Shown: positions 12,964-24,607 of the stretch, piece by piece
How the letters are laid out: the number at the start of each line of letters is the position of its first letter
How positions within the stretch are numbered: position 1 is the first letter of the stretch
NCBI GenBank assembly: GCA_029339195.1
Contig: JAPTJF010000019.1
Coordinates: 221,467 to 285,466 of the forward strand
Reading direction: 5' to 3'
Source: Micractinium sp. NFX-FRZ
Lineage: Eukaryota; Chlorophyta; Trebouxiophyceae; Chlorellales; Chlorellaceae
Length of the DNA: 64,000 nt
The notes under the pieces: generated by a model
What the model was told of the DNA's origin: nothing
Seen by the model: the letters and a program-made list of their open reading frames with translations, nothing else
Database searches by the model: none
Program-made: the position numbers and the translations under genes

Positions 12964-13705
12964 GCTTAAGCTGAGCTTCAAAAATAAGCTGAATAAGCAA
13001 GAGGGGACATGGCATGTACCTGAGCAGGGCTCAGCGTGCGATAGGTTGGGGCAGCTGCTGCCCTCTCTGGGCATGCGGCGCTTCCCAAGACGCCTGCCCG
13101 GCTGAGGAGTTTGTGCAGCAGATTTTAATGCTTCTGGCGGCAGTGCAACGGGATGTGCGAGTGTGACCGTCTGTACTGTGTTGCGAGTGTGCGCACCTGC
13201 CTGTGCTGTGACGAAAGCATGTCTTTAAACTTCAACAACAACAACTCATGCTGTGCACACGTTTTGGCATACGAGGGGGCCAGGCGCACAGGGTAGGCGG
13301 GATGACCATGATAGGACGGCTTGGCATGTACAGGTGTGGTTCAACAGTGGTGTGCCGGTGTCAGAGAACCAAAACTCGTGTGGACAGGTAGCACAGGAAT
13401 GCACTGACATGAGGACGGTGTAAAGGAAGTGAGGAATAGACACATGCGGATGAATCATGAACGCCTGCGCAGCCATGCATTTGGTAGCACGGGTGGTAGA
13501 GGATCCCGGGCAGATGGGCAGGCAGCACGGCTGCCGGCAGTGCCTGCTGAGGTGGCAACTGATACGACCGGAGATGACTTGTCAGGGTGCGCATGTTGAG
13601 GGATGACAGGGCAACTGGCACATTGCATGGCGAGACATTGGCCGGGGGGCAGCCAAAGGGGATTGGCAAATCGGGCCACCTGACATAGGGGCAAGTCTGC
13701 AGCTG
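12964..13705. other. Convergent intergenic region
   Basis: This lies between the stop codons of the 5545-12963 gene (+) and the first FAS1 gene (-), so it holds two 3' UTRs. A plus-strand TGTAA at 13419-13423 is a candidate polyadenylation signal, 456 nt after the upstream stop. No coding support was seen. Confidence 0.5.
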
Positions 13706-16700
13706 TCACGGGCCTGGCAGCAGCTGTACGGATGCGGCTGCATCTGCCCCAGCAGCCTGCCCACCAGCACCCCCTCCGGGCAGCAGCTGCACAGATGCCG
13801 CTGCCTCCGCCCCAGCAGCCTGACCGCGCGGAGGAGAGGAAGGCAGTGGTGGTGGTTTCGGCGGTGTGGAGGGAGGGGCGGGGCGGCTTCTGCTGCTAGG
13901 GGGAGTGCTGGGGCTGGGGGCAGCGCCTGGGGTTGCACCCCTCACAAGGTATCCAGAAGTCCAGGGGACACCTGCCCCTGAGCCATAGGCAGCCAGGGTT
14001 GGCCGGCCATCGCTGCCGGTGGGCTGGCGCTTGAGGGTGCACAGCAGCCTGGGGAAGATCTCTCCGTACCCATTGTCGCACCTTCAGGCAGGCAGGCGGG
14101 GGAGGGTGGCGTGTCAGGTTTCATTGCAACCTGCACAACATGCAAAGCCAGCTGGCAGAGCAGCCAAGCAAAGCGGTACGTAAAGCATTGCGGCGCAGTG
14201 CAGCCGCGGCAGGCAGACGTGTACTGCTCAGTCTGCCCGGCTTGCAGTATCTCTCAGGCGGCGTCACACTCACCCGCCAGCCTGGGCGCAAAACACGTAG
14301 ACGTTGCAGCGTGCTTGCTGCCAGCACAGCTGGCAGCACACGCCCGCGTCCGCCACCCCCTGCCGTGTGCCCACCACCTCCCCCTGCAGGTTTGTGTTCC
14401 CCAGAGTGCTGCACTGCTGGGAGCCGCTGCTGCTCTGAGGCGCTGCTGTGACGGGCACCGGAGATGGCGGGGCGGGGGAGGGAGAGGGGGACGGGGCCGG
14501 GGAGGGAGACGGGGCGGCTGGGCTTCTGGGTGGCGAGGGAGAGGGGGAGGGAGGCAGGGGGCTGGGGCCAGCTGCGGGCGCCGCGCCGCGCCCTGCCACT
14601 GTGCCGGCGGTCAGGCCACCGGCAGCCCTACGGCCCCAGCCGCCAGCTGCTTTGAGGAAGCAGCATGCTGGGCAGCCAGGCGCATTTCCAAACACCCTGG
14701 GGGGAGTCGAAAGAAGCAACGGGGAACGTGCTAAGGATGTGAGCAAAAGGGACAGCCGCCTGCCTTACACCAACCCTTTCCCAGGCAAGCTGCGCGACTG
14801 CACACTGCATCAACTGCAAGCCACCAGCCCCCAAATCAGCCTCACCAGGCGCCGCAGTCTGGCCGTGCGGCACACTTGGCGCAGCACGCCTGCGCATCCG
14901 CCACGCGCCGTTGGGGGCCGCTCAGTCTGCGGTCGTCCGGCAGGTCACCCCCCGCTAGGTCAGTGCCTGGCTCAAATGAGCATGTGCCTGTGCCGGCGGC
15001 GGGTGCTGGGCTCTTGGGGGGCGGTGAAGAGGGCGGTGGAGGGGAGGGAAGAGGAGAAGGAGGTGGCGGAGAGGGCGAAGGGGAGGGTGGCGGAGAGGGC
15101 GATGGGGAAGGAGGCGACGGGGGAGGTGGCGAAGGAGGGGGAGAGGGGGAGGGAGAGGGGGAGGGAGGCGAGGGGCTGCTGGCGCCAGCTGCGGGCGCCG
15201 CGCCACGCCCTGCCACCGTACCGGCGGTCAGGGCACCGGCGGCCCTGCGGCCCCAGCCGCTGGCCTGCTTCAGGAAGCAGCATGCTGGGCAGCCAGGCGC
15301 ATTTCCAAACACCCTGGGGGGAAGGGGGCCAACGAAGAGAAAGGGGCCACTCGTGGGAGCATGCATGGGCGCTGCTTGGTGCTGGGCAGGGCAGGGCAGG
15401 GCCCAACGGCTCGCTCCATCCCTTCTGGAGCAGCGTAGGAAAGCAAATGTAGAGTGCAGACATCCAGCCCTTGCTTACCAGGCACCGCAGTCGGGGCGTG
15501 CAGCGCACTTGGCGCAGCACGCCTGCGCGTCTGCTACACGCCGTTGGGGGCCGCTCAGTTGCCGATCATCTGGCAGGTCGCCGCCGGCTAGGTCGGTGCC
15601 TGGCTCGAACGTGCAGGTGCCTGTACTGGCGGGGGTTCCCGAGGGTGGTAGGGGCGATGGGGAGGGTGATGGAGAGGGCGGTGGAGGGGGCGGCGGGGAG
15701 GGGGGAGGGGAGGGTGGCGGCGAGGGAGGGGGCGATGGTGGCGGCGAGGGAGGGGGCAAGGGCGGTGGGGAGGGAGGGGGTGATGGTGGTGGCGAGGGAG
15801 GGGGCAAGGGCGGTGGAGAGGGCAGAGGTGGGGAGGGCCGGGAGACAGGGGGTGGCTTCGGTAATGGGGAGGGAGATGGCAGCGGTGGTGGAGGCGGGAG
15901 AGGCTCGGGAGCGGGAGGCGGTGGAGGTGGTGGGGAGGGAGGTGGCGATGGCTTGGGTGATGGAGAGGGAAGCGGCGACGGTAGGGGAACAGGAGATGGC
16001 TTGGGTAAAGGGGAGGGAGGTGGTGGGGGTGGAGGCAAAGGTGGTGGAGGGGGGAGAGGCTCAGGAGCAGGAGGCGGTGGAGGTGGTGGGGAGGGAGGTG
16101 GCGAGGGTGGGGGCAGCACTGGCGATGGCTTGGGTGGTGGGGAGGGAGGTGGCGAGGGTGGGGGAACAGGGGGTGGCTTGGGTGAGGGGGCAGGTGGTGG
16201 TGATAATGGAGGCAGAGGCGGTGGAGGTGGTGGAGGGGGGAGAAGCTCGGGAGCAGGAGGCGGTGGAGGTGGAGGGGGAATCACTCGCATTGGCTTGGGT
16301 GATGGGGAGGGAGGTGGGGAGGGGGGCGGTGGGGCAGGTTCGGGAGCAGGAGGTGGTGGGGGTGGTGGGGGCATCACTGGTGTTGGCTTGGGTGGTGGGG
16401 AGGGAGGTGGAAAGGGTGGAGGCAGAGGAGGTGGCTTGGGTAGGAGGGAGGGGGGTGGGGGGGGGGGAGGCAGAGGCGGTGGAGGTGGCGGAGGGGGGAG
16501 ATGCTCGGGAGCAGGAGGCGGTGGAGGTGGTGGGGCAATCACTCGCGGTGGTGGCGGTGGAGGTGATGGGAGTGGGGGTGGCAGAGCCCGTTTTGGAATC
16601 AGTGGCAACACGTTGAGCGGTGAGGCCGGCTTAGGTGGGGAGGGAGGTGGAGATGGAGGAGGCGGTGAGGGAAGAGGCGGTGAGGGAGGAGGCGGAGGGG

Positions 16701-19655
16701 GTGGCAGGGGCGGTGGAGGGGGGGGAGCGACAGGCTCTGCCACTGGCGGTGGTGGTGGCGGCGGGGGCGGCGGCGGGGGCGGCGTGCCAAAGGAGCTTTC
16801 GGGAGCTGGCGTGGGGGCGCATCGGCCGCAGGTCTTCCGGCAGTAGCCTCCCAGCACCATCCACCCCTGGCCGCACTTGCCCCACGCCTGCACAGCACAG
16901 AGAAGTAAGGCTGCCCATTACGGACAGAGGAAGCGCATGCCAGTGGTTTGTGCATGGGAAGAAGTCAAGTGGGCAGTGCGGCACCTGGGCACATGCCCCT
17001 GACCCAAGCCGCACCCACCTGCTGCCGCTCGCACGGGTAGCCGTCAGGCGTGGGCACGTCTGAGCACGCCTCGCCCTCTGCCTGCTGCACTGCCGCCACG
17101 CTCTCAGCGGCGGGCGCTGTGAGGGGGGCCGGCTCAGCTGAGGGTCCCAAAGAAGCTGCAAATGCCGCCTCAATGGCAGGGGGTAGCGGCAGCAGCGGCT
17201 CTGGTGCTGGTGGCAGTGGCGGGGCTCTGGGAGCCAGGGCCAGTGCAGCAGGCACTGGCGGCGGTGGGATGCGCAATGGTGGTGGCAATGGCGGCGGGCT
17301 GGGTGGCGAAGGGCTGGGTGGTGGTGGGGAGGGTGGAGGCGGAGAGGGTGGAGGCGGGCTGGGTGGCGGCGGGGAGGGTGGAGGTGAGAGCGGTGGCGGC
17401 GGGGAGGGTGGAGGTGGGGAGGGTGGGGGCGGGGAGGGTGGGGGCGGGCTGGGTGGGGGCGGGCTGGGTGGAGGCGGGGAGGGTGGCGGCGGGCTGGGTG
17501 GAGGCGGGCTGGGTGGAGGCGGGGAGGGTGGCGGCGGGGAGGGTGGCGGCGGGCTGGGTGGAGGCGGGGAGGGTGGCGGCGGGGAGGGTGGAGGCGGCAA
17601 AGGGCTTGGAGGGGGAGGCGGAGGCAATGGTGGGGATGGGCTTGGTGGGGGTGGCAGCGGGGGTGGCAGCGGGGGTGGCAGCGGAGGTGGCGGAGATGGT
17701 TGAGCCAAAGCTGCAGGGGTGGGGACCTCCTCTGCCACTGGTGGCGCTGCCGGCTGTGCAGGAGGCGGCGGCAGCGGTGCAGGCAGTGGCCCCGCTTTCG
17801 GCACAATAGGAGCCTGCTCAGGAGCTGGGGGGAGGGGAGCGGGCACTGGGGCTGCTGGCTCGGTGGATGGGGCGGGTGCTGGCTGTGCCGGAGTGGCAGC
17901 CGCCTCCGCAGCCGGCTGCACAGGTGGCGGCAATTCAGCTGCCTGTGCAGCAGGGGCAGCCGCAGGGGGCAGGCCCGCGCCTGCCGGCTCTGGCACTGGA
18001 GTCGCTGCGGCTGAAGCTGCCTCCTGTGCCGGCACGGGAGCTGGCGGCACTGTTGTGACAGGCGCCGGCGGCGCCTCCTCCACCGCTGGAGCTGCTGCGG
18101 CGGCTGCCTGCTCCATTCCCTCAGTAGCCGGGGCTGGCGCCAGTGTCTGTAGCAGGCCAGACATGATGTGCACGACCCCATTGCTGGCCAGCAGGTCGGG
18201 GATGGCAATTCCTGCCCCGCCCACAATCACCGTGCCTGCGGGAGGAGGAGGGGGCACGGTGACGTCACGTTGGGCAGGGAGGCGAGTAGGCACAGAGTCC
18301 ACTAGTTGCCTCGAAAGAAAACGCAGGCTCCATGAGACAAGCAGGCCGGCAGTGGGGGTCCCCATCTCTCCCTCCCTGCCTTGCGCACCGTTTGGCGCCA
18401 CTTCCACTGGTGCCCGCCTGCCAGTGACCATCGTCAGGGCGGGCCCCTCAGCGTCGACACTGCTGGCTGCCAGCTGCTCAAGATCGGCTAGCAGCCACCT
18501 GCCGGCGGTCAAATGGTCGAGCAGCAGGGCTTGCATCGCTGCTGGCAGCGGCGGCGCTTGCCGCCCATCGGCGGCTGCCCCAGGCGGGGCGAGGGCACTG
18601 CCCAGGGCGGCGGCAGCGCTCGGGCCGCTGCCCAGCTGCTGCCACAGCTGCCCAGTCAGCAGGGCAGCAGTGAAGGCGGCGTTTGAGGGGGCAAAGAGCG
18701 TGACGAAGCCGCCCGGCACGCTGCTGACATTGGCAGCTGCCAGGGTGTCGCGCAGCGTAGACAGCTGGGGCGCGCTGGCCAGCAGCACCGCCACTGGTGG
18801 CAGTGCGCCACCGCTGCTGCTCTCCAGGCTGTCGGGAGCTGGCGCCGGGCAGTCGCGGAATGCGGCGCCTGCAAGGCATGGTAAGAGGGGGAGTGTGCGG
18901 TCCTAGGAAGGCCTTCAAAGAACGTGGACGGTCCAAGGCGCGGCCAGTCTGGTCCAGGCCGCCAGGCAGGCCATCTGGGACGTGCCGGGCAGGCATAGAG
19001 ATGCAGTTACTTGCTACAAGTAAGTAAAAAACACAGGCAGGCAGGCAGGCAGGCGGGCAGAAAGGCAGGCAGGGAGGCGAGCAGGCAGGCAGGCAGGCTT
19101 GCCTGGTAAGCGTGGGTCCTCTGCAAGCGCTTGCCCCTGGTAGCACAGGGCGGGTGTGTTGACGTAGCACACCCAGCGGTTGGAGCCCTGGGCCAGCAGC
19201 CACTGGCCGCACCCCACTGCCGAGGTGTTGGCGTCGCCGCTGAGGCCCGTGGGCGTGCAGGCGCAGGCGTCGGTGAGGGTCGGTTCTGGGACGGGCGCCG
19301 GAGGAGCCGGCAGCGGGTCTGTTGCCTCCGGGGGTCCTTCCGCAGCAAGCAGCATCCGGGCTGGGGCTGGCGTTGTCTTCGGCTGAAAAGGTGGGACTGA
19401 TTGCGGCGTGGCCAGCAGAGGGGGTCCTGCCGGGAGCGCGAAAGCTTCGAGGACAAGCGGCGGCAGGAGCTCGGCGTCCGCAGGCGGCGCAGGTGGCGGA
19501 GGTGAGGCACCATGCGATGGAGGCGGGACGGGAGTCACCGCTCCAGCCTCGTGCAGTTCATCGTGCCCCCAACCAGGCACGGAGGAGCAGCAGGGCAAGC
19601 TTGCCAAGGCAGCCGCGGCTGCCAATGCAAGCAGTGCTGAGCGAATCGGGCGCAT
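13706..19655 (-). CDS. Secreted FAS1-ShKT-PAN proline-rich cell-surface protein (paralog A)
   Basis: Seven exons, in transcript order: 19655-19103, 18868-18389, 18235-17019, 16887-15479, 15313-14846, 14696-14274 and 14081-13706. They sum to 4926 nt (1641 aa) and all phases close. Order of modules: signal peptide (MRPIRSALLALAAAAALAS, 1-~23); Pro-rich linker; Cys-rich module (CACTPTGLSG...WVCYV...C, ~131-172); FAS1 adhesion domain (~195-390, with VTLFAPSNAAF and GVVHIM boxes); long (SPPPP)n stalk, probably hydroxyproline-glycosylated; one six-Cys ShKT module (~732-775) split by an intron; a second Pro-rich stalk; then three PAN/Apple-like modules (~1173, ~1330, ~1470) separated by Pro/Ser linkers. 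Each PAN copy has CC..C and GC..CC motifs with an intron at the same point. Copies 1 and 2 are nearly identical and copy 3 has diverged. Intron 1 has a GC donor. Likely role: wall or matrix adhesion. ShKT here is a structural extracellular module; no toxin function is implied. Confidence 0.85.
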
Positions 19656-20199
19656 TGCATGAGAGCGATGGTTATTGCAGCGATACAGACATTCGAAACC
19701 GCGAAGGGTCGACTGGGCGCAACGCATCCAAGGCTGCTTCTCCTGCCCGGCCGCCGCCGCAACGCCGACGATGCCACCTGTCAGCAAGAAGTGCCAATCG
19801 TTCTTTGGCAAGCCTTCTTGCGACCCTACAGTGATTGAAGCGAATGCAGATCTCACAGATGACGGAACCTTTGCCCAGGTTGAAAGAGGAACTTGATACT
19901 GACTCAAGAAAGTGGTACAGAGCCGGGTGCTGGCGGCAGCAAGGGGGGGTGTGGCACAAAGTGGCACCGACAAGTGTGAACATGAGGCACGGACACTGGA
20001 GGATGGGTGGCCCAGATCACGTGCGACGCAGAGTGCTAGGGGAGATAACTAGTTTGCTGATAGGCTCAGATTGGCGCAGATAGGTGTCACAAAATTGTGG
20101 CGCCAAACACAGTTGGCAAGGCAGACGACAGGGACCAGGCAGAGGAGGCTGCCCGAAAAGTATGCTGAGGTGGCAACGCGCAGACAGCATGCTGACATG
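19656..20199. promoter_or_regulatory. Intergenic spacer between the FAS1 paralogs
   Basis: This 544-bp spacer holds the 3' UTR of paralog B and the promoter of paralog A, both on the minus strand. No TATA-like or TTACA (minus-strand TGTAA) motif stood out. No gene was seen. Confidence 0.45.
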
Positions 20200-23100
20200 T
20201 CACGTGCCAGGCAGCAGGAGCTGCACGGAGGGCCCCGCCGGCCCCTGACCATCCGCACGGCTGGCGGGAGGCGTTGATGCTAGTGGAGGGGACGGAGGGG
20301 CGGGCACAGGGGACGGAGGGGTGGGAGGTGGAGAGGGCGGCGGTGGAGTTGCTGGAGGAGATGGGCCCGCTGGCAGCACAAAGAGCGGCCAGGTTGGCTT
20401 GGGAGCGGGTGCTGGGGAGGACGGCGGCGAGGGCGGGGTGGCGAGGGCTGGCCCGGGAGTGCAGCGGGCACAGGTCTGCTGGCAGTAGCCTCCTCTCAAC
20501 AACCAGGCCTGGTCGCACTTGCCCCATCTCTGCACATGACACGGCACAGCATGGGACAGCGCAGCACGGCGTCAGCCACCAATCAACGTTACCCAACGAT
20601 GTACACAGCTTCTGGAAGTCTGGGATACATTCATGCTGTTTTGTGGGTGTGGTCACTTGGGTCACAACACCCAGAATGGCAGCCCACTTGCACCCGAACA
20701 GTCCGCTACAAGCGCCCCTTACCTGCTGCTGCTCGCATGAGTAGCCGTCGGGTGTGGGCACATCGAAGCACTCCTCCCCCGCTGCCTGCTGCAGCACTGC
20801 TGTGCTCTCGGCAGTGGGCGCGGCAGGCGGACCCGGGGCAACCACGGCCCCTGGCGGAGCCACGCCAGCTGGTGCTGCTTCCTCAGCAGCAGGCGGCAGC
20901 ACCAGCAGTGGCATGGGTGTGGCTGGCGGTGCCTGCGCGCCCAGAGCTTGGCTTAGCTCGGCGGAAGGCGCTGAGAGCGGTGGGGAGGGTGGTGGGGGTG
21001 GAGAGGGTGGTGGGGGCGGGGGTGGGGGCGGCGGAGGGGGGAGAGGAGGTGGGGAAGGAGGGGGTGGTGTGGGTGGCGGGGGAGGAGGCGGGGGTTGAGG
21101 CTCCGGCACCGGTGGTACGGGCAGCGGTGGTGGTGTAGGTGGAGGGGGCAGGGGAGGAGGAGGTGGAGGAAGCGGAGGCGGCGGTGGAGGCGGAGGCGGC
21201 GGCGGAGGCGGCGGGGGCTGCTGGATTGGCTCTGGCACCGGTGGGGGCGGCGGCATCGGTGGTGAGGGAGGTGGGGGAAGCACAACAGAAGGCACAACCT
21301 CGTCAGCTGTGGGAACTGGCTCAACTGCCGGGGGTACACGGAGCGGCGGCGGTGGCGGTGGTGGAATGCCGGCAAGGCCGTCGGCAGCTGCCCCGGGTGG
21401 TGCGCATCTGCCGCATGTCTTCCGGCAGTACCCTCCAAGCACCATCCACCCCTGGCCGCACTTGTCCCATGCCTGCACAGCGCGGGAAGTACAGCGCCAG
21501 CCGGCAAGTGATGACATGGCCCTGGTGCATGTGAACTCAGTATCGAAAAGAATCACATTCACAGCCAACACAATTTGCACTAGCGATCATGCATGTGCGT
21601 GCATGCCTGCCTAGCCCCCAAACAACAATTACATCACATCCCAACTCCTGTGCTCAAATCCCCACCAAGCGCACCTGCTGTCTCTCGCACGGATAGCCGT
21701 CAGGCGTGGGCACGTCAGAGCACGCCTCTCCCTCTGCCTCCTGCACCGCCGCCACGCTCTCAGCGGCGGGCGCGGTGAGGGCCCCAGCCTCTGCCTCTGG
21801 TGGCGCCACCGCTGCCGCCTCAATGACAGGCGGCAGCGCCAGCTCGGCCCCTGGCGGCGCTGCACCCTCCGCCTCCACGGCAGGCGGCAGCGGCAGCAAG
21901 GGCTCTGGGATGGGTGGGGGAAGTGCCGCCTCGGCAGCAGGCGGCGTGCGCAGCAGGGCCTCGGGAATGGGTGGGAATGCTGCCGCCTCAGTGGCGGGCG
22001 GCGTACGCAGCAGGGGCTCTGGGATGGGTGGGAAGGTCTGCGCTCCCAGAGCCACCTCAGCAGCAGGCGGTGGCGGGGATGGTACTGGGGAAGGTGACGG
22101 CAGGGTTGGTGGTGAGGGTGGAAGGGCAGCTTCAGGTGAGGGCACCGGAGGCGGCGGGGGAGGGGGGGATGGAGGCAGGGGCGGAGGCAGGGGCGGCGGC
22201 AGTGGTGGTGGAGAAGGTGGGGGGGAAGGTGGCGGAGGAGGCGGTGGCGGTGGCGGTGGGGGAGGTGTAGGCGGAGGCGGAGGCGGAGGCGGTGGGGGAG
22301 GTGTAGGCGGAGGAGGTGGCGGCGGAGGAGGTGGAGGCGGAGGCGGCGGAGGTGGCGGCGGCGGCGGGGAAGGTGGCGGCGGGGTGGGGCTTGGCGAGGG
22401 AGGCGGCGGCACCAGCACGGGTAGGAACGGGTTGACTTCCTCTTCCACCGGCGGGGCAGCAGGCTGGGGAGGAGGCGGCGGCAGCGGTGCTGGCAGCGGT
22501 GCCGCCTGCACCACAACGGGAGCCGGTTCGGGGGCTGGGATGGGTGCTGGCACCTCGGGAGCTGCTGCCTCCTGCACCGGCACTGGAGCTGGCGGCACTG
22601 CTGCGGCAGGCGCCGGCGGGGCCTCCTGGGCCGCTGGGGCTGCTGGTGCCTGCTCCACTCCCTCTCTCTCTGGGGCCGGCGGCAGTGTTTGAAGTAACCC
22701 AGTCATGATGTGCACGACTCCGTTGCTGGCTAGAAGGTCGGGGATGGCGATGCCTGCCCCGCCCACAATCACCGTGCCTGCAGGGTGGGGAGAGGGGGCG
22801 CAATGCGGTGTTGGTGCACACACTTTGGGAGGCGAAGAGGCATAGGGGCCTGAAGGCAAGCGCTGCTTCCAGAAATGCCAGGCTAACGCCCCCGCCTGGT
22901 AGAACCGAAGTGTACACATGCGCCAGTGAAAAGCCCCCCGGCCCCCCAAACCCACCCACCGTTTGGCGCCACTTCCACTGGTGCCCGCCTGCCAGTGACC
23001 ATCGTCAGGGCGGGCCCGTCAGCGCTGCTGGAGTCAGCAGCGCTGACGTTTCTGGCTGCTAGCTGCCGCAGGTCGGCTAGCAGCCACCTGCCGGGGGTCA

Positions 23101-24607
23101 AGTGGTCGAGCAGCAGGGCCTGCATTGCTGCTGGCAGCAGCGGAGGAGCTTGCCGGCTGTCAGCGGCTGCCGCAGCAGGGGCGGGCGCGCCGCCCAGGGC
23201 GGCGGCAGCGGCCGCGCCGCTGCCCAACTGCTGCCACAGCTGACCAGACAGCAGGGCGGCTGTGAAGGCGGCGTTCGAGGGGGCGAAGAGCGTGACAAAG
23301 CCGCCTGGCACGTTGGTGACGTTGGCAGCGACCAACGCGTCGCGCAGCGTGGACAGCTGGGGTGCGCTGGCCAGCAGGGCTGCCACTGGTGGCAGTTTGT
23401 CGCCGGTGCTGCTCTCCAAGCTGGCGGGGGCCGGCGCTGGGCCGGGACAGTCGCGGAATGCGGCGCCTGCGGGAGAGGGCAGGAGGGATGCGGTGGTTGT
23501 TGGTCGTTAAATTTCAAGAGGGGATGGAACGTGGGTGGAGTGGAGTGGGGAGTTGGGTAGGCTGGTGAGCAAGTGCGCGGCAACAGGCAGGCAGGCCGGC
23601 CGACTGGCAAGCTGGCCATGCAGGCCGGCCGAGGCAGGGCAGGAGTCAGGCAGGCAGTATGATCAGGCCCGGCTGGCCGGCAGGCAAGGAACACAGGCAG
23701 GCAGAGCAGCTGGCAGACAGAGGACAGATGGCAGGCAAGGCAGGAGGGGTGCAGGCTTAGAACTGGAAAAAACAAGATGTGCCAAACTTGCAGGCAGGCA
23801 GGCAGGCAGGATCCCACACCCATACAAACAGGAACGCCCATGCGCCTTGCCTGGAAACTGGGGATCGATTGTGAGAGCTTGCCCCTGGTAGCACAGGGCG
23901 GGTGTGTTGACGTAGCACACCCAGCGGTTGGAGCCCTGGGCCAGCAGCCACTGGCCGCACCCCACTGCCGAGGTGTTGACGTCGCCGCTGAGGCCCGTGG
24001 GCGTGCAGGCGCAGGCATCAGTGTAGGCGAAATCTGGGGTGGGGAGGGTCGCAGGGGGCTCGGGGGACGGGAGGGGCGGAGGCGGCGGTGCGGCAGCCGC
24101 CTGCTGAGGTGGCGCTGCCTGCGCGGGCGGCGGCGCGGGTAACGGTGCCGGCGGGGGCGGGGGGGTAGCTGCTGGATCCAAGGGGGGCGCCTGTTCTGGG
24201 GGCGGGGCGGGGAGCGGTGCTGGCACGGGCAGCGGAGGGGGTCCCGTTGGGAGGGTGTCCGATTTGAGGACAAATGACGGGAGGAGCTCAATGGCCGCCG
24301 GCGGCGTAGGAGGCGGCGTTGAGGCAGGAGGAGGCGGGACGGGAGGAGGCGAGACCGCGGGAGGTGGCTGTTGAACAGCAGGAGGCGGCGGGGGTGCGCC
24401 GGGTGTTGGCAGCGGAACGGCAGGCGGCGGGGGCGGAACGGCGGGCTCTGGTGCGGGTGGCTGGGAAGGGGGCGGGGGAGGCAGGGCCCCAGCGGCTTGC
24501 AGCAGGTACCAGTCCCAACGAGGCACACGTTGAGAGGTACAGCAGGGCAGGCATGCAAAGGCAGCCGTGGCTGCCAGGAAAAGCAGTGCTGAGCGGCCGA
24601 GGCTCAT
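20200..24607 (-). CDS. Secreted FAS1-ShKT-ShKT proline-rich cell-surface protein (paralog B)
   Basis: Five exons, in transcript order: 24607-23851, 23466-22960, 22777-21675, 21472-20723 and 20529-20200. They sum to 3447 nt (1148 aa) with consistent phases. Modules: signal peptide (MSLGRSALLFLAATAAFA, 1-~24); Pro-rich linker; the same Cys-rich module as paralog A (~198-245); FAS1 (~253-470); a very Pro-rich stalk with long poly-Pro runs; ShKT module 1 (~771-812); Pro linker; ShKT module 2 (~1021-1062); Pro/Ser tail ending in SVQLLLPG, close to the SVQLLPG end of paralog A. Introns 1-3 fall at the same codons and phases as in paralog A, including a GC donor in intron 1. The PAN modules are absent. 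Tandem same-strand placement and near-identical modules show a local duplication followed by domain gain or loss. Likely extracellular matrix or wall protein. Confidence 0.85.

Noticed and set aside
14876..17703. Very long Gly/Glu-rich plus-strand ORFs
   Set aside because: They are antisense shadows of the (SPPPP)n exons of the minus-strand FAS1 gene, which have matching splice phases and domains.
13706..24607. Reading the ShKT modules as toxins
   Set aside because: The six-Cys module is a common extracellular domain in algae and other eukaryotes. Context is an adhesion-type protein with FAS1 and proline stalks.
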